Below the pieces are notes generated by a model that saw only the letters and a program-made list of their open reading frames with translations, had not been told where the DNA came from and did no database searches. A DNA stretch of 64,000 nt from Megamerina dolium (lineage: Eukaryota > Arthropoda > Insecta > Diptera > Megamerinidae), in NCBI GenBank assembly GCA_963854835.1, contig OY978527.1:41986040-42050039 (forward strand). The letters are read 5' to 3'. Position numbers and translations under genes: made by a program. Of this stretch, positions 35,401 to 48,300 are shown in pieces (the stretch's first letter is position 1; every line of letters starts with the position of its first letter).

Positions 35401-38400
35401 GTTAACGGGAACATTTGATAATGGTACATAATGTACATAACGGTATTTTTCCATTTAAAGAAGATGATGATGCCAAAGAAATTTATAGAATTGGTTTATC
35501 GAAAGGAATTGTTGTAGAAACATTTTGAATTGTGACCCTTATGTATTTAATGTGCGATATACAATGAAAAGCTCTTCAAAATTTAATACAAAATGTAATA
35601 TATACGATTAGAAAAGAAATTCGGACAATATCCGAATTTACAATTTACAAGTTTCTGATAGTTTTCAGTTTACGTACTTCTTGTAGATTTTCTCATATCG
35701 AGATGACAGAAATTAATAGTGATAGTAATGTAAGTGAACATACCTAATAAAACAGCAATTTAGTTAATCCGTAATATTACCGTCTGTCAGGTTAGTATTT
35801 TATACGGATGAATTGGGCCGTTAATCCGGATTAACGCTGTCGACTGTCTAGGCTATAAGTAAACTAATAAAAGGTAAAAATACTAAATCGAGCCGAAATC
35901 GAAGCTGTTTATATTTTGTTTTTATAAAATTACCGAATTTCCGAAAATATACCTATAAAACCACCAAATAACGAATTATCGAAGTACCGAATTTGGTGTG
36001 GAGTCATCTATAGTTTATATCTCTCATCATTCAGGTTCATCAAAATGTGATATAACACAATCATGTGGAGTTCTTCTGTATGATTTGTATTGGCTTTAAG
36101 TCTATTTTTGCCACACATTTCAATTATGCAAAAAAAACCGAAATTTCATAATATTTATTGAAACAAAAAGAATTAAAAAACAAATTTGAATAAGTCCAGC
36201 ATGTTCAAGCATTTATTCAATTGTATTGCCTTGAATCAGATATGAACTAGTTCTAAGGTGTGGAAGTAGTCATATATAACTACAGAAAAAAATCGAGTTC
36301 TCATTTTCCATTCACACCATCAATATTACCTTGATATAGCTATGTGGTTGGTTCCTTTTTAAATATATATTTCCTAGATCACATTCTAATTTTGCTGTGA
36401 AGGTAATTGACTCTCCCTATGGCTCCCAGAGTATTGATAGATTTTAATAAATAAGCACATACATAGATTAAATTGATTGTTAAGCATTGGCATGTACACA
36501 GGCAAATTTTATTTTTGGGCGTGTGGCTTCGCCTCTAATCATAAAATTTCAATTTCATTTCTATCGTTTAAAATATTGATAAAAATCACTGTTGAATACT
36601 TGCATCAGACTTAACAATGGGTCAAAATAAGGGACAATACAATGCTGAATATTGCCGGTTTAAAGTACTTGAACGCATACACATATAAAGTATATACATT
36701 CATACTTACATGTAGGAGCATACATCTAATATATGATTCGTGAAATCATGCACGCACCCAACAGTAACACGAAATAAATAACAAACAGTAGATAATACAT
36801 AGTTGTAAACTTCTACACACACACTCACACATACATATGTAAGTATGTTTAGATGAATATGACTGGGGTATGTGAGTACAAATGTACGTGAGCTCTTATA
36901 CAAAACGGATATGTCTAATACTCGTAATTGTTTAGCATTTGTGTCATATCAAGGACATTATATAATACGCATGCGTTTACATTTTGTCCATGTACGAGAA
37001 TTTGCGTGTTTATGTATTTCATACGATATATGTAATTTCAATTTTTGCAAAAATATTTCATATATTTAATACCAATAACAATAACAATAACGATTGTGTA
37101 CTATTTATAAATTTGAGTTACATTCTATCAGTAGAATATACATACGTACATAAATAGCTTGTTGACTGACTAATCGACAATATTTATTGTAATATTGACG
37201 CCACTTTGGTCACAAAATTTTTTAATAAACAAAAACCAAAAATACAATAACGCATATACATAGTATACTTATACATTGACATGTACCTACGTGTATGTGT
37301 AGTTCGATAAACGCATGCATGTGCTATATTGTGCCACATATCGTACTTACATACAATACGTACATATTATACGTAACATCCAAAGGCCGGCGCAATGTTG
37401 TCGCGTCATTGTTTATTGTCGCGGGTTAACTGACTGACAGACTGATTGACTAACTACAATTGTTGTTTTTATTATCATCTTAAGATATAATTATGCGGCT
37501 ACTACATACATGCTTGCGTCAATTCGTCCGAAATCACACACATATTCGATGACTTAATGTATGTGTGTGTGTGTGAATGTAAATGTATACTTATGTAATC
37601 GTATCTTAAATTAAGACGTATATACATAAATATATGTATACAAACATATATAATACATGGTTATATACAAGTACTTATATACTTATCTTTATATAAATAG
37701 CAAAATTTTAAATATGTACATATCATACTTGCTACTGTGTATCGAGCAAAAGTAGCCAACAGCATAATAATCTTTGAAAACTTGTAGACGTAGCAAGTGC
37801 TAGCAAGTATGCTAGGACACGTAAAAGGATGTTACAAGTATATATAATGCCGTTGGGCATTCTAATATTGTACACGTGTAAAATATTTCTATCGATGTTG
37901 TTGTTGAAGTTTCATTTTGTAATTTTGCTTTTGCAAGACGAATATCTTATTCAGCCATAAGTTGTCTGACATACATAGAAGATATATTATATAACTATAT
38001 TCATGTTATTCGTATTTAGAAGTTCATATGATGTTTCTTTTCTAGAAATCTCTTCGGTTCGACGATATCATACATTTTTCTCTTTTTCGAAACATAACAA
38101 TTTCTTCTTTTGACAATACTCACATGCTTACAATGCATTGGCAAGACTTTTAACTGCGAAAATTGTTCAGGAAATTGTAGCTGTAGAAGCTTCCTTATAA
38201 TACACTGACAAATTCGACATAACTTGGTCAGCAAATTGAGACATATTTTATACTAAATGATTCTTAAAATGCATATTTATATTAAGCAGTTTAAACAAAA
38301 TAGAAATAATTAAATTTTGAGCGAACTGGATATACCTTTAGTCATGTTTGATGAACCTATTTTGAATGTTCTTTAATTAATAATTTATTTTATTTCCAAA

Positions 38401-40411
38401 TTTATGATGTCTTCCTTGCTTTCATTAATTTAAATGGTCATTGAACTGTGTGTTCAAAATTTAGTATGACGTGTGAATGTTGTTGTTGTTGAAAACGAGC
38501 AAAAAATAATCTGTTGTCATGCAAGCATAAATTTGACTGTAGCAATGGGCTTGTTCTGGTAGATACAACCCATGTAACTACTTGTATATATTACATTTGT
38601 ATGTAATCCCAGTTGGAAATTTTGTAAAGAGGACACTCGTGTACTAAATAAAATTTGCTGATCGATGATAAACATTGAAAAATTTTTGCAAACGCAATTT
38701 GGTTGAGCTATACTATTCGAGTCTCATTGTACGTGTTAAATGCAGGAGTCACTCAAAGGCAGCTTCTCATACAATATTAACCCTAGAAGGCGGACCACTT
38801 TTTATGTGTCTGCGTTTCTATAGCTCGAATCAGGTTTGATATCTTTGGCACTGATGTGCTGAGAGCCGAAACTCTTGGGTCTTTAGCACCCCAGGATTTA
38901 CTCCGATTTCTTCGGAGAACGGGTAGATTTAAAATACAATAAAATGGAAATTCGAGCGCAGTACAATAGACCAATAAATGTCTGAGTGCTGTGCTTGATT
39001 TCTTATTGTTCCAAAAAAATAAAAAATAAAAATATTGCGAAAGGCAGAACACTTGCGATATATAGACTTTCAGAAATGTTTTTATAACAATAATTTACTT
39101 TGAACAAATTTAATAGTTACTTGCCGTCAGATGGGCATTGCTTATAAAAGTAATTTGTGCTTTTCTGAAATATAAATACAATCTTACTGGTGTATACTCG
39201 TAAATAATGTCATATATGATTGATTTTCTTCTGGGTTATTACGCTAGAACGTAGCGTGTGGGTAGCTATTTATACTTTTGGGTTTATGAAGGTTCACATT
39301 AACACGTTATTATATTTTCTTTGATATAGCAAAATGTTAATATTTAGAAACTGTACTGTATACACAGATAGATGAGAATATTTTCATTTTAATCTTAATT
39401 TCATTTATTTAGAACCACATAAGAGGTGTTGATTAATAGAAAATATAAAATATGCAATGACCTTTTCACATTAAAAGTTAAATAATGATTTCATTTTGTA
39501 CGAAAAATAATATTTGAAATGAAAATAAAGAATGAAGAAAAATAGTCGATTGTGGATATAATGGAAGTACATATGTATATATACGAATGTATTTGTATGC
39601 GTATTTGTATAAGTAGTGGAAAATTCATAATATGTATAGAGGATACGTGGGCGGTCGTACGTACGTCGTCCATGTTACAATATACTGTCACAGCAGTAAG
39701 CACAAGAGTATAATTCGACACTCCTTCCTGCTTTGATTATTTCCAATTACCCTAGGGAATAGTTTAATGCCTAATGGCATGCGGAGCTAGTTTATGGTTA
39801 AGAACAAAAATTAAACGAAATACTGTGGTAAATAAAAAGTAGTTGATTTACATAGGATAATTGAAGTTGAAATAAAATAATTGTATTATTTACGTGCTTT
39901 TGAGTATTTAAATTGTGATACATAGAGATATTGAGGAGGCCGTTGTAAATGTCTTACACACTTTTTAAAACTAATTTGAATTGCTAAAAAAATTATTTGT
40001 AATCGATATAATTTTTGCTAGCTTTTCGGTACCCATTTGAAAGAGTTGAGGGGCATAATTTTTAAGACCACCCGGAATAATTGTCTTCACCATGTACCAC
40101 CATATTCCACTGTATACTATTCTAAAGCGATTTATAGAAATATAAGCAGAAGAAACATGCATTTATGAAAAATGAAATTAAGTATTTAGCCCTTTGAGTC
40201 TCTTAAAGCATACCTATTTAAACCATGTGTGCTATTTACATAAATATGTTGACAAGTGACGCTGGTGCCAATGAAATCAGAGAGAAAGATAACTTTGGTT
40301 TTGTTTTATAATTGCAACACAGTTCATATCGACATTTAACTATGCGCTATTATAGTAGTTAAAAAGGGTATTGTGACATTTTTGTTGAAATATAATAAAC
40401 ACAAGCGCCTA
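32494..40411. other. AT-rich gene desert, no gene recognised
   Basis: Almost 8 kb of AT-rich DNA. The open frames are short (60-89 codons), with Tyr/Ile/Phe-rich compositions expected by chance. The best of them, minus strand 39052-38783, contains SKSWGAKDPRVSALSTS and NLIRAIETQTHKKW, in a GC-richer patch; it may be a decayed mobile-element protein, but I cannot place it. A homeodomain-like palindrome is listed separately. No tRNA, rRNA or transposon ends seen. Confidence 0.3.
35821..35834. promoter_or_regulatory. Perfect palindrome of two K50-homeodomain-type sites
   Basis: TTAATCCGGATTAA is a 14-bp perfect palindrome made of TAATCC and its complement GGATTA, the core bound by Bicoid/Otd/Goosecoid-type (K50) homeodomains. 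Another TTAATCCG lies about 60 bp upstream, near 35763. Regulatory use is inference only. Confidence 0.25.
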
Positions 40412-40999
40412 CAGGGTATTTAAATGAGAGGTGTCATTTTAAATTAAAATAAAAAAACACAATGTTTTTGTGAAAAGAGATGATAATTTCAATTTTATCC
40501 AAAGTACGAGCTCTGAGTTTAGTAATGGAACACAATATCTGTCAAATGTCCGCCACGACTCCTCTTGCATATGACCATTCTTTTGATGAAGTTTTTCATC
40601 ATATTTTCGCATAATTGTGGCTTTATCTCGCGAATAACAACGCTAATATTGCCTTTGAGTGCTTCAATATTTGCTGGAGCAAATAAAAAAGTCTACTGGT
40701 GTTAAGTCGCACAATTCCAGCGGCCATTCAAAGTCTCGATTTCGAGAAATCACACGTCCAGGAAATGTTTGCTTATTCACATATCGAGTGATGAGAGGCA
40801 TCACTCAGAATAATTTTGTTTGAGAAATCATGATCTTCTTTTTCAGTATTTCAATGCGTTGAGCGAGTATGTATCGCATCATATCTGAAAATCTATATTT
40901 CTTCTTTGTCAAATGTCAACGAATGACAGTTGTATGTTGACACCTGAACAAATAATGTGAAATTTAAAATGACACTCCACTGACACTTAAAATACCCTG
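40412..40999 (-). mobile_element. Deleted DD41D-type mariner remnant
   Basis: 588 bp flanked by TA with inverted ends CAGGGTATTT at the left and AAATACCCTG at the right; the inner parts also match (GTGTCATTTTAAATT left, AATTTAAAATGACAC right). The minus strand carries a decayed transposase C-terminal part: WPLELCDLTPVDFF with stops, then REKATIMRKYDE-like sequence (DKATIMRKYDE as read). The TIR sequence differs from both other mariner families in the window. Confidence 0.8.
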
Positions 41000-42258
41000 T
41001 ATTTGCAACACTAGATCTGAGTCAATAAGAGAAAGCTTTGTGCAAAGACTGAAGACCATCTACCGTTTGCTAAGAGCTAGCAAATAGATACTGAAAAATC
41101 TAAAAAATTAATTAATTCACACCCTTTTTCCATAATTTTCAGTACTACACTGATTAAAATTTGTACTAGTGCTGCGTAAACAAAAAGGATAACGTATTTT
41201 AGTTCGCGAGTCACATAACTTGTTGGAAGTAATTAGCATGTAACAAAAGCTAAATATTGTGTTAAATGATGACAAGCATTTACGATGTCAAAATGTCACA
41301 GTTTATGAATAATTTTGAATAGTTATTGTTTCTAGCGGTTGTTAGATGTGTTAACTAGGTGTCAAGTGTCTTTATGTGGGTGTGTATTTATAGGAATTTC
41401 ATTGTGTATATGTGTATTGAGATATATATGTATTTACTCATGTATATATACTGTAAGGGTAAATTGGTTAATATTTTTTTATAACAACTTTTTCTTTTCA
41501 TCCATTAACGAAAATTAAATTTGGTATGCCTATATGTAGTAGTATATATGAATTTCAGAAGATTTTTGGGGTATAAGTTGACATTTCATCGATTTGCGAA
41601 GGTTATAGTAAGAGTAAAAAATTTAAATCTATTTCTTAATTTTCTCTTATTATACGTTTTGCTTAGCTTACTAAGGATTAAAAATTATTCATTCAGTTGT
41701 GTATACAAAATATAAAATGGGATGCTAATATGAGTCTATAAAAGTGAACTTTTTTTCATACAAACTTACTTTCTCATATTTTTTTTATTTGTTTCATATA
41801 CTTACTCGTAATTTAATTTACAACCACTAAAAAAGCGTTTGAGTACTTTCTCAATATATTAAATTTATTCATAATAGCCAAAGAGGCTTACAATTTGTTA
41901 TTATATTTCTTGTACATATACATGTAAATACATGAATTTAATAAACATATTTCAAATGTAAATTTCAGTAGTACGCCGACCAGATTTTGCACTTTGTTGC
42001 CAATTTTCGTGTTGCTCTCGCCGTCGTTGTTGATATTTTTATGTTCCATTAGACATTTAGCAATTTTAAGGGATTTTGTGTTAATCCATTGTGTTAAAGC
42101 AAATTGTAAATTCGTAGTGAAAAGTGTGAGCGGTGGCATATATATGATATTAACTGGCGTATTAGATATATTACTCAGCTTTACACCTATGCAGACAGTA
42201 TGTAGGCATATGAATGTAGAAATAACTTAATGAATTCTAAAATGTAATGGTTTATGGT
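41000..42258. other. Spacer, nothing recognised
   Basis: 1.25 kb AT-rich. The overlapping frames at 41888-42139 (minus) and 41994-42230 (plus) are mutual shadows with no domain recognised. Confidence 0.3.
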
Positions 42259-42955
42259 ATCGACTAGCGAGCAGTCAGTGCTGAATTCTCTGAACGACAG
42301 TTACATCGAATGGATCTTACGGTGAATGAGGGTAAGACGAAGAACCTAGTGTCTACAAACAAAGAGTCCCGGCGTCTTGGACAACACGCCGCTGTTGACA
42401 ATTACACCTACGAAGTGGTGAAGGACTTTGTCTATCTTGGAAACAGCATCAACAACTGTAATGACGTTAGCCTAGAGATTATGTTAGGGATAATTCTTGC
42501 TAATAGGTGTTACTTTGGGCTGAGTAAGCAATTGAGTAGTCGAGCCCTCTCTCGAAGATCGAAAATCACACTCTACAAGTTCCTCATTATTCCTGTTCTA
42601 ACATATGGCGCAGAAGCTTAGATAATTTCTACCACGGATAAGAGGATGCTTGGAGTTTTCGAGAGAAAAATTCTGCGCAGGATCTTCGGACCTATTTGCG
42701 TTGATGGAGAGTATCGAATAAGGTAGAACGATGAGCTGTATGAGCTGTATACTGTCGAGCGAGTGGAAGAAGGCGCTCCACCGAAGAGGGTATTTAATTC
42801 AGCACCCGTTGGAGGATGCAGAAGAGGAGGAAGACCAAACCTTTGTTGGAAGGACCAAGTGTTGGGTAACCGGACGGTGCTTGGAATATCGAATTGGCGC
42901 CTGTTATAGCCACAAAAGAAGAAGAAGAAGAAGAAGAAGAAGAATAAGAATAGGA
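42259..42955 (+). mobile_element. 5'-truncated LINE, same family as 11262-14345
   Basis: Frame 42310-42621 reads MDLTVNEGKTKNLVSTNKES, GQHAAVDNYTYEVVKDFVYL, SKQLSSRALSRRSKITLYKF and ends PVLTYGAEA before a stop. After that, shifted frames continue: KRMLGVFERKILRRIFGPIC and GGCRRGGRPNLCW. These are the post-RT thumb and C-terminal blocks of a LINE ORF2, collinear with the copy at 12410-14345. It ends TTATAGCCACAAAAG followed by a repeated AAG tail. Confidence 0.85.
42917..42955. repeat. AAG microsatellite at the LINE 3' end
   Basis: About ten AAG units grading into AATAAG/GAATAAG. It sits directly after GCCACA, so it is probably the LINE's own simple-repeat tail rather than an independent microsatellite. 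Confidence 0.85.
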
Positions 42956-43206
42956 ATAAGAACAAGAAATGTTTTATGCTATGTGATAACATGTTGAACA
43001 ACTAATATTAATATTTAATCAGACTTTTTATTATTTCTATTTTTATATCCTACACTCAAACAGTCAAGGGTGTTTTGAATTTGCGCTTCCGTTTGTATGA
43101 CTGATCAGGAGATGTCATCGATATGGGAATGTATATGTGACATATATTATTTATCAGAATTCTGATCGATTAGAATCGATTTTGCCAAGTCTGTATGTCT
43201 AAGTCT

Positions 43207-43475
43207 GGGTACCGTAGCTCAGTGGTTAGTATGTTAACCCCCTGATTGGTAGGTCGTAGGTTCATTCCCTCAGGCTGCTGAAGCACAACATTTATATCGA
43301 AAAGATTTTGTCGGCAAGCAACTGGTAATTCTTCAAGCAGTAATAATTTGCCATGAAAATGCTTCTAAAAGAGCTAAAGTGACAAAGTTCCGAAAAAGTG
43401 ATGTCACAAGAAATGTTCGATACCGGCTAATATAAGTAGGTCTCTTCTAATACTGTCCCAAACGTTCTATACAAA
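43207..43475 (+). mobile_element. tRNA-derived SINE, 3'-truncated or diverged copy
   Basis: GGGTACCGTAGCTCAGTGG (A box), TAGGTCGTAGGTTCATTCCC (B box), then GTCGGCAAGCAACTGGTAAT, ATGCTTCTAAAAGAGCTAAA, GTGATGTCACAAG and AGTAGGTCTCTTCTAATACT. The CCACATATTTATTT tail is absent; it ends near an oligo-A run at 43470-43480. Confidence 0.8.
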
Positions 43476-43768
43476 AAAAAACATAAAAGCGTTGTTTGAA
43501 CCGCTTCGTTTTCTCCACATAGCAATTTCGCACAGAATTATTCGTAGGTCGGATGTACATTTATTAATTTTCTTTCTCATCAAACATCCCAAAAAATTGG
43601 CATTTTCTATTATTCTTACCAATGCCAACACTGCGTGTTAGTAGATTGTAAATATACAGCTGAACCCAACATATCAATGTTCCCACAATATAATACATAT
43701 TGTATTAGGGAAATGTGCGAGTAACTACATAGTGTATATACATATGAGTATATACGTAGTACTACATA

Positions 43769-45391
43769 CAGTGAGCGACAAAAGTCTACATACGGTGACC
43801 ATTTCGGCTATCTGACATGTCCAAAAGCATAATGAAAAGAAGTAATGATGCAATTTTGTTTTAAATATGTCTTTATCATTACATAGCAAAAATTATCTTA
43901 TTTCATTAAAAACTTAACAAGTTATTAACATAAAACGAAAAAAATTCAATGACAAAAGTCTACATACGGCGCGCATTCCACGCTTCTTTTTTGTTGTGTG
44001 TTGCGGCGCAATAACGGGAAAGTACCGCTAGTTACATTTTGCTGTTTTGCTTGGTAATAGACATACTTGGATTGCATTTAGTTGTATTTTGGCTGTTTCC
44101 AGAAGTTCGTGGTTGTGACAATGGCTTCCCGTAAAGAAATATCAATTGATTTGCGAAACTTAGTAGTAAAGTATAGAAATGAAAACAAATCGTATGGTGA
44201 AATATCAAGCTTATTAAATTTAACAAAATCAACAGTTCAAACAATATTCAATAACTACAAAAAAACGAATAGTCTTGAAAATAAACCGCGTAGTGGTCGC
44301 CCAAAGAAGCTGAGTCGCAGAGATGTATCGTTCATTTTGAAAGAAGTGGATCAAAATCCGAAAGTGGCAGGCACTAAGTTGGCCGCAGAGCTAGCAACTA
44401 GGTCAAATACAAATGTGCATCCACGAACAGTTCAAAGAGCCTTGAATAATAATGGGTTTCACAGCAGAACTCCGCGTAGGAATCCGTATATAAGTAAAAA
44501 ATATCGTTTCGTTTGGAATTCGCGCAAAAGCATTTAGACAAGGGAATTGATTTCTGGAAACGAGTATTATTTACAGATGAGTCAAAATACAATTTATTTA
44601 GAAGTGACGGTAGAGCCAAAATTTGGAGAAATCCAAATACCGCAATGAACCCGAAACACTTAGTTCCTACGGTGAATCATGGCGGTGGGAGTGTAATGGT
44701 TCGGGGCGCTGTCGCTGCATCTGGAGTTGGAAATTTGGTATTTGTGGAGGGTAACATGGATCGCTTTCAATATAAATCTATTTTGAAACAAAACTTAAAA
44801 GCATCGGTTTATAAACTATGCCTTGGTGAGAGTTGGATCTTCCAACAGGATAGCGATCCAAAACATACGGCCCACATCGTGAGGGACTGGCTGCTTTACT
44901 ACGCTCCACGACAACTGTATTCACCTCCTCAAAGCCCAGACTTAAATATTATTGAACACGTTTGGGAGCTTTTGGAGCGGAAGATACGGAAACATCACAT
45001 TACTAGTGCCCTAGTACTAAAAGAGAAGCTGCAACAGGAATGGCGACAAATAACGGCCCTTGAAATCGAAAATTTAGTCGTTTCAATGCCCCGACGTTTG
45101 CAAGCAGTTATAGATGCTCAACCAAATATTAAACTACGACTTATTTTAACTTTTAGTGCCTTATCAAAGTATTTCCTTTTGATTTTCAAATCGTACGTAG
45201 ACTTTTGTCATTGAATTTTTTTCGTTTTATGTTAATAACTTTTAAAGTTTTTAATGAAATAAGATAATTTTTGCTATGTAATAATAAAAACATATTTAAA
45301 ACAAAATTGCATCATTACTTCTTTTCATTATGCTTTTGGACATGTCAGATAGCAGAAATGGTCGCCGTACGTAGACTTTTGTCGCTCACTG
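43769..45391 (+). mobile_element. Tc1-like transposon with ~200-bp inverted repeats (IR/DR type)
   Basis: 1623 bp between TA duplications (43767-43768; 45392-45393). The ends are CAGTGAGCGACAAAAGTCTA and its complement TAGACTTTTGTCGCTCACTG. The inverted repeats run for about 200 bp (43769-43969 and 45192-45391). Inside each arm the motif GACAAAAGTCTACATACGG (or its near form) occurs twice, at the outer end and the inner end: the IR/DR layout of Tc1-like elements such as Paris, S and Minos. The arms are highly alike, suggesting a young insertion. Confidence 0.93.
44121..45214 (+). pseudogene. Tc1-like DD34E transposase with one frameshift
   Basis: The first frame (44121-44537) reads MASRKEISIDLRNLVVKYRN, a first helix-turn-helix (YGEISSLLNLTKSTVQTIF), the linker SGRPKKLS and a second DNA-binding domain (VHPRTVQRALNNNGFHSRTP). 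Near 44510 the frame shifts by one base, consistent with a single deletion, and continues from EFAQKHLDKGIDFWKRVLF. Catalytic residues are in the second frame: FTDESKY, FQQDSDPKHTA and SPDLNIIEHVW, with 34 residues between the second Asp and the Glu. The stop at 45214 lies inside the right inverted repeat. Otherwise intact. Confidence 0.92.
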
Positions 45392-48300
45392 TATATATGT
45401 ACGCATAATCAAATACAATATACTGTATATTTGGGTATATGATATTACTGTATAATCTTTTAAAAGAAAGTTTATAAATGAACAATTTTATATTTACGTA
45501 GACACATGTCGTCGTGTGTTTGTATATATATTCTTGTCGGCCGTTATAAATATAGCAGAATTGTACGTCTTGGTAATCACATTATACACCTAAGCAGATA
45601 CATATTTATATGGTAGGATTTATATGTATAAAATCCATTTACCTACCAAATTATGCCCCTCAACAGATCATATACTCTATGAAATGATCAAATATGATGA
45701 AACTGGGATCAATTGGTTTTTGAACAATGTCATTGTCATTTATGTGGTACTCGCATGTCTGTCACTGGTCGTCATTTATTCTAGTCGTATCTACATTTAC
45801 GAAGTTCTAGTTCTCTGTTCTCGTGGTATAGTCATTTTCATGCATGTGTATATACAATCCTATATACATAGATATATGCAAGCACATGAGACAAAATAAT
45901 ATTTCTAAATTGAGAATATTTCATATAAGAGTAATAAGTGCTAATGTATACAATTACTTAAAGTTTGACGTATGGAATTACGTATGAATCAATATCAATA
46001 ACCTAATGGTGGGCGTAAGTAAACGATTCCAACGTGTACCATTTAAATAATCTACACGTACGAGTGAGTAAGGAAGAGTGGCAGCAATTGATAACAACGG
46101 CTCATGTTGATAAATATTTTGATATTGACATATTGATATGTTCTTAGATAAGGATGCATGCATAAAGGATGATAAAAAATTCAACATACATAATATTTGT
46201 GATTGGGACATGTTATACTTTTTTAGATATGGAAGCCAATCTTTTAGATTTTAATCAAACTTAGGCTTCTGATGAAATTATGCACTTTACCAACCTAAAT
46301 AATTTCAAAGACATGCACTTTTAATAGTCCACGGAACAGTTCTACATCTATTAAACATCATTGGGGATCTCTTGCTTTTTTAGCAAGACATTTTGCTATT
46401 TGTTTCCTTTATATGCTTCATGTCGAATAACGATCATAGTATTACAATGTTGCGCTATTAGGTGATCATACAATCCTAGGGCTCGTAGAGATGCTTTACT
46501 GTCAGAGATGACAGTTCTTTTGTTAATCTCCGCAGATAGTCACGGGCATAGCACACTCACGAGAGTAGACACATACATATTATGTATTATAAATAGAATT
46601 TAAGTTTGAATATAAATATATCGTAAATATTAATGACCATCGATTTTGGCTTTGCACCAAGCTGTCATATTAAAATCATGTTTAAGCATTTAGATGTCAA
46701 AACGTATTTGTTTGTCTTTCTTTCATTGGTTAGTAAATATAATCGAATCAATCTCAACTTATTCTATAGAAATATTGTATTTTAAGCAAATATCATAGAT
46801 ATTATTTATTTATTTTATAATATATAGATATTATAGCTAATGATCTTGTCAATATATCAGTACTTTATCTACATAAGTATTATGTGATTGAGAAAAATAA
46901 AAGAAATCATATTGATTTTTTCTTTTTGCAAAAATTTGCTTTCTCTATTAATCATTCTTGGCTATTTTTAATATGTTCATATATGCATGCATGTATAGTA
47001 TGAATAGAAAATTATGTTTTGTACGTATTTAAGCACGTATATAGACTGCAATACGTCACATGTATGTCGCGCCAAAAACACATACATATGTACATAGATT
47101 TCAAATAAATAAATAAATAATGATTATGTTAATAAATAAATTAACGAATATAATAATGATTTTGTAGTCGTTCATTATACTGTCATTAAGCTGGCAGAAT
47201 ATTAAAAATTCTTACAGCTTATTAAACACACGTCAATTTTAACTCTTATACATATACTTACACATAAAGATTTATATACAGATACCCATGAATACGTAGA
47301 TATTAATGTTTTATGTACATACATTTAATATATGTATATGAACATATATAAGAACCCGACGTAATATTCACTCGTTAATGTATATTAAAGTGATCCTTGT
47401 CTCTTGACTTTTAAATTCATTGAAGTATAGCTTCTCAGCGAGCCAACTTATCCGCTCACCAAACCGGAGGCTGATTACCGAAAACTATAGTAATTCAGCC
47501 TGTTCTGTAAAATTCGCGTTAGATCAAAAAAAAAAAAATAGAATAAAAATTTAAGAATACATTTTTTCGTCAGCTGAAAAAAAAAAACAAGTATACGAAA
47601 ATTTTGACTTAAAATTAATTAAAACTATTTAACAATTTTTAATAATTTAATTTTTTCTATGGGCTCTTAAGAATCTTATAGTCTTGTTCTATGATATAAC
47701 CTTGAATGTTATATGGCACAGAGGTTTGTGATTCGCCAAGCCTGAGAAGCATCTGAAGGCTTTATCGAGATTCCAGCTGAAACTCTAAGGCCACAATCGC
47801 CGGAAGAGAAGTGACGTGCTAAAATTGAAGTGATTTAAATTTTTATTTAAAATTTATTTGTTTTCATAAAACTTAATAGCTCAAAGCACTGACGAGTATT
47901 TGGTAGTAAATATGAATTTTGAAGAATGTAAAACCATAGACTAATTTTATTTGAAAATTAATTGCTAGTTCTAAGTTATATTTGAGAATATTCAATTAAA
48001 TATAAAAAATGCACATTTATGTTGCATTAAAGATATAGTAGGGTGTACTTTTTCAAAACTAAGTCAAACACTTCTCATCCATATTGTTAAGGACCGTTCT
48101 AATGTACATGCACACACACACACGCACACAAACAAAATAAGACAAATTATTGGGTCCAATGGGCAAAGTGTTTTATGGCGACAATATAATATACATATAT
48201 ACATAACAACATATACACTTTTACTCGTATAGCATTTGCATATATGGATTTGTATGTATGCCGATTTTTATGTATGAGTAATAATCACGAGGTTGATTGC

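Noticed and set aside
27057..42258. CRISPR-like or clustered regulatory repeat arrays in the desert
   Set aside because: Only microsatellite-type CATA/TA stretches were seen, with no regularly spaced longer repeat; the host is a eukaryote.
45624..45899. 91-codon hydrophobic frame that could be a membrane peptide
   Set aside because: Composition follows the AT-rich DNA (Ile, Tyr, Val), with no upstream context or family resemblance.
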